From: Lojkania enalia
Lineage: Eukaryota; Ascomycota; Dothideomycetes; Pleosporales
Length of the DNA stretch: 64,000 nucleotides
NCBI GenBank assembly: GCA_010094045.1
Contig: ML986587.1
Coordinates: 310,001 to 374,000 of the forward strand
Direction: 5' to 3'
Positions 46,301 to 57,688 of the stretch are shown here, one piece after another. Both the position numbers and the translations under genes were made by a program. Position 1 is the stretch's first letter. Each line of letters opens with the position of its first letter. The notes below the pieces were generated by a model. The model searched no databases and had not been told where the DNA came from. It worked only from the letters and a program-made list of their open reading frames with translations.

Positions 46301-47310
46301 TAGATTTAGTTTTACATGCGGCTTTACGAACATGCTAACAGAGCTACACTGAAAATCAAAAGGAGGAAGCTTATCTGAGGAGAATGCCATAGGGGAACTG
46401 GCTTGTGCATCTTGGAAAATTAGGCATTTTTATGTGAATTTGAATTTCAATCTATTTGAATTTCCCAATCACGCGCTTTAGAGGTCGGGAACTAATTTGT
46501 GCTCGAGCGCCTATGTTATCATGCAAGCAATGCAGCAGTTATGCTCGGAAAATCGATTTCTGGTCCAAGTTCTCAGGAGAATTCAAAGATGTTAAGCCAA
46601 GTTTAATAGAGCTAATAATTGATACAAAACTAGGTACTACTCTTTAAACTCATTTAGGAGTTCTACGGTAGAGTACAGAAAGTAAATACTCCTTGGCTAT
46701 AAAAGAAGTCGGTATTAAATAGAAGTATTTTAAATAGTAGTACAAAGTTATATCTTCTATACTTCATAGAATAAATTAATAGTTTTTTTTAAGAAAATAT
46801 TTCTATCTACTATTTTTATTCTAGTTTATTTTAATAAGAATTCTACTATATTATAAATATGAAATAGAAATTTAAAAACAATTAATTCTAGATAGTATAT
46901 TTAGATATATGCATTAAAGACTTTTAATTCTCCCCAGCGTCACTAAGCCTGTCTTCTTGACGTGTGGGGTAGTCCTAGGCGTGTATCTTTCCTACGACAT
47001 ATAATCCCACCTAGGTAGACTCTCATGCTAAGTTATTCTACCAAGCTATTTCTATATATACCGGAAAGTTCTATTATAGAGATTAATTATAAATATATCC
47101 GCATTCGCCAATAATAGCCCGGAAACCCATTCTTAATCTTCGAGCAAGTACGTAGCTACACTCTATTGGAACGAGGTTATTTGAAGTCAAATGTTTACCT
47201 CTAAGATCAGTTCACTAGAGAAGGCTATCCTACACTACCTCTAAAGTCTCTCTGCTTGATTTGTCATCGTTTCTGCTCATTCCTTCCACTCTACTTTTCA
47301 AACGTGTCAT
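46301..47310. other. extremely AT-rich block
   Basis: From about 46640 to 47100 the sequence is very rich in A, T and TpA steps, unlike any other part of the window, with short homopolymers. This matches what repeat-induced point mutation leaves of old repeats in ascomycetes. No coding or repeat structure can be read. Confidence 0.55.
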
Positions 47311-47319
47311 GATCCGAGT

Positions 47320-48843
47320 CGCACAAGATGAGTAGGCTTTCTCGGAAAACCATCACCAATCACTCCGTAGGCTTGATCATCATTTTATCTGACAATGGGA
47401 ATGTTCGCACGCAAGTCGAGGACTTGTGCATCGTCAGGCGGATTCTTGGACATGTCCCTTTAGAGCTAGGGGGGCCTAACCAATTGTTAACAAAGTTGAT
47501 ACCTTTGTCCCTCTGATGCCTCTACTGAGGCACATATGGTAAGAATTATCCTTGTCCACAAGTAGAATCCTCAACACATCCGTAGTCGCTTATTGGGCTA
47601 GAATCCCTCGAATTGGCCCCGCTCGATTCCCTCCAAGTAATGAATCAGAAGAGCCTCGCTTCCTCGAAGTAGTATAGAAGCTTTAAAGCACAGTGACTCT
47701 CTCTATAATCAGAAATCGTAGGCTCAAGGTCGTTACGTACATAAGTGGAACCGATATCTTTTGCGCGGCAGGATTAACGGTCTGAAATTGCTCCAGGTCC
47801 ACATTCTCGATCTACCGGAATTCCTTCATCACTGGTGACCAATGTATATAAGCTTCGGTGGCACGCCCTCAAGAGATTTAGCTGGCATTATCTCCCAGAA
47901 CCCCAGATTGAGGGATGTTTACATACGGCTAGGCGGCTCGAGATCGAAGTCCACAACTCATGATCTTGAAGCTACGGAGCAAGAACGTTCGCTGGAGAAC
48001 ACTAGTGAGGCTACTCACACTCTTAGGTCCATGACATTCGATGAAAAGCTGCACTTCACACAGTGCCTCTGGCGTGCCTGGGAACGCAACATAAACTGGA
48101 CTGAGCTTCGATATCTCTCTTTGATTATTGAGCCCCTCATACAAGGTAACACGACGTCTCATCAACCACTGTCCTAGCTTTCGGTCTCTTAAAGCTGGAC
48201 GCTAAGCCTATTCTTAAGGTAGCCTCAGGTATCGATCCGCGCAATATTCAACAATACCAGACCGACGTTACGCCATGCCTATCATCTCTTATATAGGAAG
48301 AACTTTTCCTTATAGATTTCTGCCTAGATAATATTGGCGCATTGAAAGACAGCGGAGTAAAATTACAGCGTCTACTATTCCACATGCGAGAAGGACCAAT
48401 GATGTGGACATTCCCAACTTTGGATTCATAACCCACTTCCGCTTACTCCGACAATCCCGTCTCTTCATCCATGGAGCTGAAAAATGTGCCCTGGACCTTC
48501 AGTTTTACCGACGCCAGGCGTGCTTTCCTCTAGCTACGCAGGCACGAAGTCGACCGTGCCATTAGAGAGTTTGGTTGAATATTGAAGCTAGAAGATGGAA
48601 TCGGTAATGTCACTAGGGAGCAAAACCGAGTTATGGATTATGTATGAGATGGGTGAAGGGATGGCTATGCGCGACGGAAGTGGGCGGAACGGTGCTTTGG
48701 GAGGTGAAAGAGGACAGCGGGTCTGAAGTGTTTGAGGTTGTTGAGACGCGAGCGAAGGAGAAGACGTATGATGAAAATGCAATGTGGGATCGGTTAGAGG
48801 ATTTGGATGCCGAGGGGTGGGGGTGGGTTGTACCATATGAGTG
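47320..48843 (+). pseudogene. decayed leucine-rich (F-box-like) gene
   Basis: Protein-like fragments on the plus strand show leucine-rich spacing: LKLLQVHILDLPEFLHHW near 47780, then after a TGA the open block 47842-48177 with GIISQNPRLRDVYIRLGG and NWTELRYLSLIIEPLIQ. Later comes the block 48644-48844, ending AMWDRLEDLDAEGWGWVVPY. Stops and frame changes separate the pieces. The pattern resembles fungal F-box/leucine-rich genes, but the F-box itself is not visible. Low confidence in the family, fair confidence that it is broken. Confidence 0.42.
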
Positions 48844-49327
48844 ACCATCGTAGTTTGGCTATTGAGGGACGAGTAGGGTAACCGTATTTGTCAATAAGAA
48901 GATTAAGATTGAGGTCTAACTTTTGGAGCCGATTGAAAACGCTATGGGGGAGTGGAAACTTCTGTATGCATTCTATAGACCCCAAGGACGGACAGTTCTG
49001 CCCTACGAGAGCAACTGTGCGTAGTCCGATTCGTCATTTGTCAACATTATCATCTCTGTCCAGACATAGCACTCGACATAAAGTAGTTAGTTCGTGCTGT
49101 GGTGTTGTGGTCAGGGGCCACCACACCTGGCCACCCTGACAGTTCTCTTCATAGTTGCGACAAGAATGATATATTCTCTCTTTTTTTTTTTTTTGCAAAT
49201 TTTAAATTTCTATATGCATATAATAGGACAAAAATTCAGAAAGCCTCCATTTCGCGCCAATGCCCCACGTCAACGTGTTTATATAGTCTATTCGACACAA
49301 AGGTTTACCATGATACACAGTGCCGCT
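48844..49327. other. short intergenic region
   Basis: About 0.5 kb with a poly-T tract (49183-49194). It contains the 3' end and probable 3' UTR of the secreted-protein gene on the minus strand. Confidence 0.5.
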
Positions 49328-50780
49328 CTACGCGACTGTCATGACCCCATGGTCTCCAGTCGGGTTGCCACTGCCGTCAAGCACAGGCTCACACTTCTCA
49401 AGTGTCTGCTTGACATCGTTGCAAGTGATCTCGTATGACTGGCATCGAAGTGTTGGCGTAAACCAAACTGTTAAATGTAGTTAGCACGTAAATTAGTAAC
49501 ATAGCGAATAATGCAGTACTTACGGTTGAAGTCAACGCCAGGAGTAAGTCCGATACTCAATGCGACAGTTTTGGTCACGGTGTCTGTCTTCGAAAGCCCC
49601 ATGGAGTTCGATATCGAGTCAGACCAGTCCTTGGAATAGCCAGTTGTGACGGTCGCTGTTGGGCCGATCAACATAAAACCTGCAGTCATGGAAACTTGGA
49701 CGCCCTGGCCATCAGTATGGGTAGTGGATTTCTCGTTTGAAAGTGAGGTTGAAGCCATAACAGACATTGATGGAGACAAGCTGCACGACTGACCGCCATT
49801 GCAGGTGAGCGTATTACCGTCCACCTGCTGCGTCCCAGCCTTGGTGTAAGTATCGCCAATTTTTTTAGCCTTGGAGCACTGGATTGCTAATTTAGAAGGA
49901 GATGGGTAAGAGAGTGAAGGCTGCTTACAGTGACGGCAGGTTTCGGGGGTGGTGGAGGATCATCGCATACGCCACCCCAGCATCTTCGAGCTTCTAGGGT
50001 ACTGACGTCCCGCTTAACGTTGTTGGTGTCGCTTTCGGAATGACTAGATTGTAGACCGCGCGCGATTCTGCTCGACGGCAATGTCAATTCGCGCTTCTTC
50101 TTGCCACCCGGGATGGCACCTGCTTCCTGGCAGTCTCCAGTGCCGCAGCAGAAGCCAACCGAGACACCACGGGACCCGACGTGGGCAAAGTAGCAACCGC
50201 CGTGGGCCGCCGAAAGGACCACATTGCCGGAGAGCTTGCCGTTGAGAGCTCCCTTGTCGGTGTTATAGGGCTCGGTGATGAGGACGCGGCAGCCCTCATC
50301 GGGTTTGGCGATGTTCTGTGGCGGTGATGATTAGCTTCGGGTCTGTGTGGCAGATTTGGACTAGCGTCTCAGCACTGGCCTAGGTAGCGGTGCCGGTACT
50401 GCTGGCTCGTACATCGGTGCCTAAGTTGTAGGCACCCAGGGGCTATGTCCTGCCCATTCAATCAACGCCATACGCTACCATGGTTGTTGTCTTCTGTGTC
50501 TGGCGCGGTCCTTTCTCATAAGGGTACCTGTGCTACTTACCCACCAAACGTCATAACCGCCGCCGACCTGAGCCGCAGCATTCTCCATATGAAAACTGGC
50601 CACTTTCGTAGCTTTGAACCAAGGCCCGGTCTTAATAGCCTTGTCATCTTCGCAATACGAGCAGCCATTGCTTTCACCAGAGCCCAGTGCACACGGAATG
50701 ATCTCTCCAGCGAGTGCTACATGAGTCAAAGCCATCAAGCTGGCCACAACAAATCCAGGAGAGAGTGCTGTGCCCAACAT
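49328..50780 (-). CDS. secreted two-part protein with dibasic linker
   Basis: Predicted 373 aa in four exons: 50780-50541, 50315-49929, 49878-49524 and 49467-49328. Introns are 225, 50 and 56 nt, all with GTAAG donors. A signal peptide (1-24, ending VALA) is followed by a cysteine-rich domain (about 25-150) with GGCYFAHVGSRGVSVGFCCG. A linker (151-209) carries KKKR, KR (181-182) and ARR plus a proline run, typical of Kex2 cutting. The C-terminal part (210-373) is Ser/Thr-rich with alternating polar/hydrophobic stretches (GVQVSMTAGFMLIGPTATVT), as in beta-rich proteins, and ends with a cysteine cluster (LRCQSYEITCNDVKQTLEKC). No family is recognised. Expected to be extracellular; role unknown. 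Confidence 0.8.
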
Positions 50781-52046
50781 TCTGAGAAAACCAAAAGAGT
50801 GGATTGATTTAGTATAGGAAATTCGAGGGGGATCGAGGAAATATCCGAGAGAAATGCTGCTACTGAATAAAAGAAAAAAATGTGTGACTTGGAAATTCTG
50901 TGAATATGAAATTGATGGAGACCATTCCCAGATGAGATACGAGCGGCTCTTATTCTTTCACGTCCGTGTGAAAAATATCCCCCTCTGGCTACATATACCA
51001 AAGGCATTGTCTCTGAATAGGATGAAAAGAAATACTAAATGAGAATCATCAGGATTGAAAGGCTCTCCACTACACATCCCATGGGATGCGCCTCCATCTT
51101 AAGGGATAGCGACTTAATCCGACTCGCAAAGGGTCACGGTACCTCATCCTTAAAATATAAACTTGGTAGCGGAAATAGTACGGCCTACCGAGAAATCAAT
51201 AAATGTCGATATGCTGCACACTTGCGCCATGTCTACGGATCAAAGCGTGACATTTGCAAGACTTCAACATTCTATCTGGCTTTTTCGGTCACTGTGTCTG
51301 TCCAGAATGATGTAAGCGGAGTTGAGTACGAAGGAGCTCGTATATACTAGCAATAGCCAACATCAACCTGAAACAATAAAAATTTTCTACCCTAATTATA
51401 ATTCAACATACGTACTAAACAAAGTAGACACCATTTTGAACAGCTTGGCATGGTAAAATCATACTATGTAATATATCCTGATTGGAATGAGGCTCGATGA
51501 ATAGAGTAAAGCCAGCCAAATAAGCGTTGGATCATAGCGTGGTAGTCGGGAAATACGAGATCCTTCGCTGACAAGGCAACCCGGAGGCGCAGTAGAGCAA
51601 CTCCAATCCTTGTACCCCATTCCATCCTTCGGGTCATTTTTCAACGACGAAAAGGGAAATAATCCGACACCTTAGGTAAATACGTACCAACAAAGTTGTT
51701 TCACTGCGCGAACGAGGCTCTCGTGTTGATGAACTGTCACTATCATAGGGAGATTGCCAGAATCCTATCATCGAGGCTGTAGCCGTAGCATCCGAACGGC
51801 CAGATTTACAATATTCAACTCCAAAAAAGAGAATTTGGAGATGGTGTAGAGGGTTTAAAAAGGCTACACTTTCCGCCTTCAATTGCATTTTCATCACCAT
51901 CACAACATCCTCACATCAATTCCACATCAATTCCACATCAATTCCATATCAATTCCATATCAACTCCATACCAATTCCACATCAACTTCCCATCCTCATA
52001 ACTATTGCAAACTCGTCATTCATTTTGCGACAGCACAAAGTCCACA
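50781..52046. other. divergent promoter region of two secreted-protein genes
   Basis: About 1.3 kb between the divergent 373-aa and 177-aa secreted-protein genes. It is AT-leaning and includes a TTTAAAAAGG element near 51855 and an 11-bp tandem array (51913-51990) just before the downstream gene. No other gene is supported. Confidence 0.5.
51913..51990 (+). repeat. 11-bp tandem array in the leader of a secreted-protein gene
   Basis: Seven units of ACATCAATTCC or close variants start at 51913, 51924, 51935, 51946, 51957, 51968 and 51979, ending about 57 bp before the ATG at 52047. It lies downstream of a TTTAAAAAGG element, so it is probably in the 5' leader. The plus strand of the array contains no ATG and no G, so it would form an unstructured, start-free leader. 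Confidence 0.85.
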
Positions 52047-52580
52047 ATGAAGTTCTCAACTGCTATTCTGCTCGCTTCAGCAAGCTTGGCTGCTGCCGCT
52101 CCTCTCGAAGGCAAGGAAGCGCGTAGGGACGTCCTAATCGCCGATGGGCCGGGCAATTCTACCTCCGAGGTCACCGTCGCAAAGCGCGTCAAGGATTCAA
52201 GCAATTGCGGTCTTCAAATGTACCAGCAGTTTGGGCAGAAGGCGTTCATGCACATTCTATTCTGGCTCACCGGTCGTCAGACGTACAACAAAAAGGGCGA
52301 GGAGGTGCCAGATGTAATCATTGTCACCCCCGGAAAGGAAAAAATGTTCGCCTGTGAGGGCCATGTGGGCTTCTACATCAATGTCGATAAAACCGGAGAC
52401 GACAAGTACGACAGGATCGATCGACCTTTCAGCCCTGCCGACCTGGGCTGGACTATGGACGCCACATTCCACGACTGCTATGGCGGACCACCTGCGGACG
52501 ACGACAACCCGATCAATGCTATCCAGCACTTCTCCTCTGATGGATGGAATGTACTTGTGAGGGGCAATTGCGATCTATAG
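52047..52580 (+). CDS. small secreted protein with KR propeptide site
   Basis: Single-exon 177-aa protein. Signal peptide MKFSTAILLASASLAAAA is followed by a short charged pro-region with one N-glycosylation sequon (Asn37) and VAKR at 44-47, a classic Kex2 site. The mature part (48-177) has four cysteines (54, 103, 144, 175), enough for two disulfides. It also has a hydrophobic patch MHILFWL, VIIVTPGKEKMFACEGHVGF, and a C-terminus SSDGWNVLVRGNCDL. Size, cysteines and propeptide fit a candidate effector or secreted antimicrobial-type protein. I recognise no family and assign no activity. The start is fixed by the signal peptide. Confidence 0.8.
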   Translation: MKFSTAILLASASLAAAAPLEGKEARRDVLIADGPGNSTSEVTVAKRVKDSSNCGLQMYQQFGQKAFMHILFWLTGRQTYNKKGEEVPDVIIVTPGKEKMFACEGHVGFYINVDKTGDDKYDRIDRPFSPADLGWTMDATFHDCYGGPPADDDNPINAIQHFSSDGWNVLVRGNCDL

Positions 52581-53900
52581 GGACCCAATCATGAGTTGGA
52601 AAGAAGCTTTCAGGCATCTGTAGCATGAAGCATAGGAGCGTCAAGCGTTTAGCATTGAGCCATTGGAGTCATCTATGGTTGGTTGTTTGATATTTTTTTC
52701 TTCTTCTACTTCTGTTTCGGTGTTCGTTTTACTTAGGATAGAGTTGCATTTTATGTTATAGAAAATGGATCTTCTTTTTACAGACGACTTTGGGCTTTAA
52801 ATTTCCCTCCGATGCATTATTTTGCTCTTCAAATTGCTCAAATGCACGTATACCCAATGGGGTTCGAAGTTAACACCTTTGGGGCTGCCATGCCCCTGGC
52901 TTCATTTGTTTGTTGATTGGCCCGAAATCTGATCATGTAGATACGTCGACTATGACGGAGCTAGCGATGCATACTAAGGTCCTGAAGCCTAGACAACGAT
53001 GCGAAGTTCTGTTAGAAGGCTTGACCTCCGAGTAAGCTCATTGGCGAAGCATCTTACGGGCGAAACTTCGCCGCATGTTTGCTTGAAGCGCCATGTTTAA
53101 CGCGCGCATTTAGAAAACCCGAGATTGACTAAAATCAAAATCCTACAAGCGCTGTTCAGCCTTAATAACACGTTGTTCGCATTTATAGTACCACCTGTTC
53201 TAGGATTAACGACTAAGCTTTGAGCCATGTGTACTAGGTGGGACTAGTGGTAGTGTACGGCCGTTTGAGGAACTCCTAGACTATCGACTAGCAGGGATGC
53301 ACCGAGAAAGTGTCCTCAGGGTGAAACGTTGCCGAAGAATTATCTAAAAGGTGTCAAGTCCCGATGATCCATGCGGCTCGTATGATCCCTGCCAATGGCC
53401 GGGCAGCCTGAAGATCTCGTATGCCTTCGTTTCATGTCCTCACCATTATCCCGACTAAGCGCCACGATCCTTCGAACACAAGATCGGGTAGCAATGCTTT
53501 TCAAGACGTCATTCATTCAGAACTGCAATCCTCCATTGGATGTTTCGCGGCCCTGAAACTCGCAATATTACCTTCACGCTCTAAAGATCACTCTCGTGTT
53601 CGTGCTGCGGTTCTTCCATCGCAGGATTAGGAAAGGCCACACCGAATTGCACTCCACCCCGCAAAGAATAGAACGAAGGAATTGAAAAAGCCACGAAGAG
53701 CATCAGTTATCAATATCGTTACCTGTCCGGATGATATCAGTAGACGTTTAAAGGAGATGGCAATGGTAGTATTTCTAGTGTTCAAACCATCGGTCTTCGC
53801 TTCTTCAGCGCGATACCCAGAGCTCTTTCCTTGAAATATCTAGCACTCCCCAGTAGTCACTTTCAAGTACTTCTCGTTCTGTTACTTTCTTCTTTCCATT
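52581..53900. other. non-coding interval
   Basis: About 1.3 kb between two plus-strand secreted-protein genes. No open frame above 69 codons. The 100 bases before 53901 are C/T-rich (CTTCTCGTTCTGTTACTTTCTTCTTTCC split by short A runs), a likely promoter/leader. Confidence 0.5.
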
Positions 53901-54134
53901 ATGAAGACCTCCTTTGTAGCCCTCCTAGGATTCGCGGCCTATGCAGGCAACTTTGGAGCAGATGCTAGAGCACTTTCAAATGCATTGGAGGTCCCGCCCC
54001 TCCTTTCCGGCCGCGGTGCCGAGGTATACGCTGCCGACAAGACGAAGCGTGAACCTCCTGCGCCTGTGCCTGTGAAGCCTCCCGTGGTTCCCAGGCTAGT
54101 CGTTCCTACCCCAAAGCCAGTTGTCTCTAGATAA
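53901..54134 (+). CDS. short secreted Pro/Val-rich peptide precursor
   Basis: Frame of 77 codons. The N-terminus MKTSFVALLGFAAYAG is a good signal peptide, with likely cleavage near GADA or shortly before. Residues about 22-50 form a pro-region ending KTKR (47-50). The remaining 27 residues (51-77) consist almost only of Pro, Val, Lys and Arg with a few others (EPPAPVPVKPPVVP, then VPTPKPVVSR). There are no cysteines. The layout resembles a fungal peptide precursor released by Kex2, in line with the two secreted proteins upstream. No homologue is recognised. The gene is short, so chance cannot be excluded, but signal peptide plus KR site plus pyrimidine-rich leader favour a real gene. Confidence 0.6.
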   Translation: MKTSFVALLGFAAYAGNFGADARALSNALEVPPLLSGRGAEVYAADKTKREPPAPVPVKPPVVPRLVVPTPKPVVSR

Positions 54135-55639
54135 CCAGAGTCTCCTACCGGCCCCAACCCTCCAATTCCGAATGCCCTAGTCTACGAGAAATCAAAGCAT
54201 TAGGAAAGGCTCATCGGTAAACATTGCACACTCTTAGGCAATGTCCAAATGCCCATAGTCGATGAAATCAGGCAACAGATCAGAAAACATATCAGGGATC
54301 CTTCCGGTAAATATCTCATCTGTTCCGGACCCTGGGATAAACTTGGAAAAAGGTATATCAAAAAGGCAGACGTTTGGATCAACAAACAACATATACGCAA
54401 TAACGATGCTACAAAAGGCCACAAGAAGCTGGACCAGTCGGGGAAAGACCATTTGTTTCCGGAATAGGACTAGGTGAATCGGCCTCTCGTAGGGGCGGAG
54501 CAATTCGACGCTCGTGCTTCTCAGGCTATGCCAAGGCTGCATCACGCGATGTGCGTGCTGTTTTTCCCAAAGATACCTCCGGAACAATCTGGTAGAAGGA
54601 CACAGCGTGGAATGAGTTCGAGTATTCATACATTGGTGGCCCTGGCACCAAACTTATCAGGGTAAACCTAGATGATGACGTTGAGGAAAAAATCCCATTG
54701 AAGTCCCGAAGCGATTTCCTCACTACTCTGCTAAATGCACTATTTGGTTAGAAGGCGGGCGTATGGATAATTGTTAGTTACTTTGCAAGCGGCACTAGGC
54801 TTCGTTACATTCTTTGTGCATTGTCTTTTTCTTTTTAAGAATCTGTGAATATATATCCCTTTCCCTATTTCATACCTGACGTAGCACCTCACTCATGGGA
54901 CAACGCTGTTGATTTAAGCGAGTTAGGCGGTCCTATGAGAGATTCGAAACACGCGGGCTGCCCCCACTCGGCAAAAGGAGCATGTCATAAGCATAAACAG
55001 GATCACTGAACATTAAAGTATTACATCGCTTAGACATAGCTCGCTGCGCCGCAATTCGTGTCATCGTCCATATAGAAAGTTCCAGTTAGCTCGTATACTA
55101 CACCAGCAGAAGAAATAACAGGCTTTAAGGTGGCGTGAGCAAGGCCTCTCACAGCCTTCGTTGGAGGGATGGACCACTTTTATGAATGCGACAGGGTTTG
55201 TTTCAGACAACTGGCAACTCCTAACAAGAATAACATTCTCGGACTGTCTACTTCGCTAGGGGCACACACACACACATTTTGACCGAGAACTCTGTTAAAG
55301 CGAGTGCCATGTGAGCACAGCCATCAATAGCCCATAACTCGAATGCAAAAGCCAAAAATAGAGCTTGGCCTTGCGTAACCAACGCTAATGCTAGCATGTA
55401 GGACCCTATGTAGGATAGGACATACCGATGGAAGCAGCGCCTACTCAAGAGGGATTATTGTGTCTCCCAACCTTTAGTGTACCACTTCATTTCGAAACTC
55501 ATCGATTCCACCGGAGCTCTGGGCTGTTTGATCATCTTTGACCCCCTCATCCTGCTTACTATTACAGTTAAATATTTAGTAAAGGATTTCAAACAAAGAA
55601 ATTGAAAAACAGGGTAGGAATAGTGTACCATTTGAAATA
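54135..55639. other. non-coding interval
   Basis: About 1.5 kb. A minus-strand frame of 131 codons (54234-54629) includes a hydrophobic stretch but no motif. A (CA)n run lies near 55263-55275. No gene is supported. Confidence 0.5.
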
Positions 55640-56833
55640 TCACAATCGCTTTCCAGGAACAAAGATGAACAAGCAGCATGCAGCCGCATCGACGAGGAGA
55701 AATAAGAGAAGCATAGTGAGAGATCGTGCGCGAAGCGTCTTCTTGACAAAAGGCTCCTTAATCTGATTGAAGTCCATGAGAGTGTACTCGCTAAAGCCCA
55801 ACAATGCAAGAATCGGATCGAGCATGTACTGGTGAGTGAAGATGAAGTAGATTGCAACCGTGAAGGGAAGAATGAGCTGTTGGAGTTAGTTGTGTAGCTT
55901 CTAGGATAGGCTTTGTGATACGAACCCAACATCTAGTTGCCCTAGACTCATCTAGGAATATGAGAATGAAGGCCGCCCAGACTGCGCCAAAGAAGCTGAT
56001 AAGGCCTATAATAAGCCGGATCATCATACTCTGTGGAACGAGGTTGCCAAGTCCCTTGCTTTGGAGGAATCCTGGGAATGCGTCACGCTCCATAGCTTGG
56101 AAGACGTAGTCCTTCGCTGCATCAAACAGCTCTGGATCGCTTCGCTGGTCCGGACCCTCGATCGCTTCCTGGACATCATTTAGAATGCTTTGTGGAATTA
56201 TAATCTCCCTCTCGGATCCAGGCAGGAGATATGTATAAAGGATTTTTTCCGCGGAAGCGCGCAGATCTTCTCGCTTCGGGACATTTTCGGCAGAGGAGTT
56301 TTGGCCTGGGGAGCTTGAATCATTGGGGGAGTTCGTGTCGAGGGTCATGAAGCTTGGCCTAGGTGGCCGCTCCCGGCTCTGATTGCTGCCCTGACTATTT
56401 TGGGGAGAATGCTGGCGACTTCCGTGGTCTGACCTTAAGAAAGCGGAGAGCCTCTGATCAGAGACGTTGCCTTTCTCACCAGAGGGCCCCTCCCCAGCGT
56501 TGTCCAAGATGTACGATGACCGCTTGCTGTTCTTTTCCATCTCTGGTGTGTCCTCAATAACGGATCGGTGTAAGCGCCGGACGTATAAGCGACATAGTTG
56601 AAGATGTTGGGATACATCAAGCCTATTGTGCTGTTAGCCATCAATCTCACTAAGAGTCCCAGGGCGCGGGCGCACCAAAAGTCGAGATAATCCACCGATC
56701 GCTGCTGGTCTCGCATATAGATATAGAATGAAAATAAGTCGAGCGGAGCAACAGTCTTGCGACTCAACACCTCAAACAACGTCGGGAAGCGATTGCGGTT
56801 AAGCTCGGGTGGAAGAGGGTCCGGAGTCGACAT
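55640..56833 (-). CDS. RAX1: RAX1-type RGS-domain membrane protein
   Basis: Predicted 363 aa, exons 56833-56676, 56622-55926 and 55876-55640. Introns are 53 nt (GTGCGC...CAATAG, branch GGCTAAC) and 49 nt (GTTCGT...CAACAG, branch AACTAAC). The N-terminus (RFPTLFEVLSRKTVAPLDLF, then IYMRDQQRSVDYLDFW) begins an RGS domain, interrupted by a Ser/Pro/Asn-rich insertion, and resumes at ASAEKILYTYLLPGSEREI through YVFQAMERDAFPGFLQS. Three C-terminal membrane spans follow (MIRLIIGLISFFGAVWAAFI; LILPFTVAIYFIF; LTMLLLFLLVDAAACCLFIF). RGS plus three spans is the architecture of yeast Rax1, which acts with Rax2 as a cortical landmark in bud-site selection. Filamentous homologues are counted among the RGS proteins. 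It is complete. Confidence 0.9.
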
Positions 56834-57688
56834 TTTGAACAGTTGCGGAGGCCCTGCAACGAGAGAAGGAGTGTGCAAGAAATCGAGTGAGGTTCTAGCG
56901 GTGCTATGTCTCGACTCCCAGATGGATTGTGCAGGAAAGGGTGACGGGGTTCCAGGCCGCGCCGAAGTAGGTAGAGCGACCGCAGATCAAGTATGGGAAG
57001 TGGTTGACTGAAATGAGATCCAGGAGAGAGAGTTCGTGGGAGATTCGGTGTGAGTATGCGCAATCCAATTGAGGTCACTCGATGGTGAAGGTGGGAAATG
57101 AGCAGTGAGGTTGGAAGGCTTGGCGCATCTATAGCTAGGGACGGTTGGACGGGTAGTCTAGAGCGGTAGATGCGTCGCGTAGCGACCGCGGTGGGTCAGG
57201 AAGCGAACAGCAACCGCACGAAAGCGGCTGCCCATGAGCCTGGCAAGAAGTGTTGAGTGTGCGGTGCTGGTGATGTATTGACGTTGGTAACGGGAGTTGC
57301 ATTAAGGGACGACGACTCAAAACTTGGCACACAACAGACAGGGATGCGAGACAGCAACGTCGCCGATCACCCGGTGGTCGCATCTACATTGTTCATGCAA
57401 ACAAATGTCTAAGACCGTGGAGACGATCTTAATTGATATACATGCTGTACTGGAGTAATATGGTGTTGAGGTGTCTCGCCCACCAGTAGGGCGCAGCTGT
57501 CTCCCTATACGGAGGTTTGACTAAGAGCCTTAGCTGAGGAACCACATGTCTAGGCAACAATTATTAGCCGTCCAGTCTTTCATATATAATGAACTAGAGC
57601 CCAGCCGCAGTTTTTGACAGCGTTTGCGCAATTGATTATCACTATATATTTAAGCTACACGTGAAAAGACGCCCTTCGCATCGCAACT
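56834..57688. other. divergent promoter region
   Basis: About 0.85 kb between RAX1 (minus) and the dioxygenase gene (plus). A TATATATTTAAG element at about 57644-57655 lies about 40 bp before the dioxygenase start. Otherwise unremarkable. Confidence 0.55.

Noticed and set aside
54234..54629. 131-codon minus-strand frame with a hydrophobic stretch
   Set aside because: One membrane-like segment only, no promoter or family resemblance; the neighbouring frames are equally protein-like.
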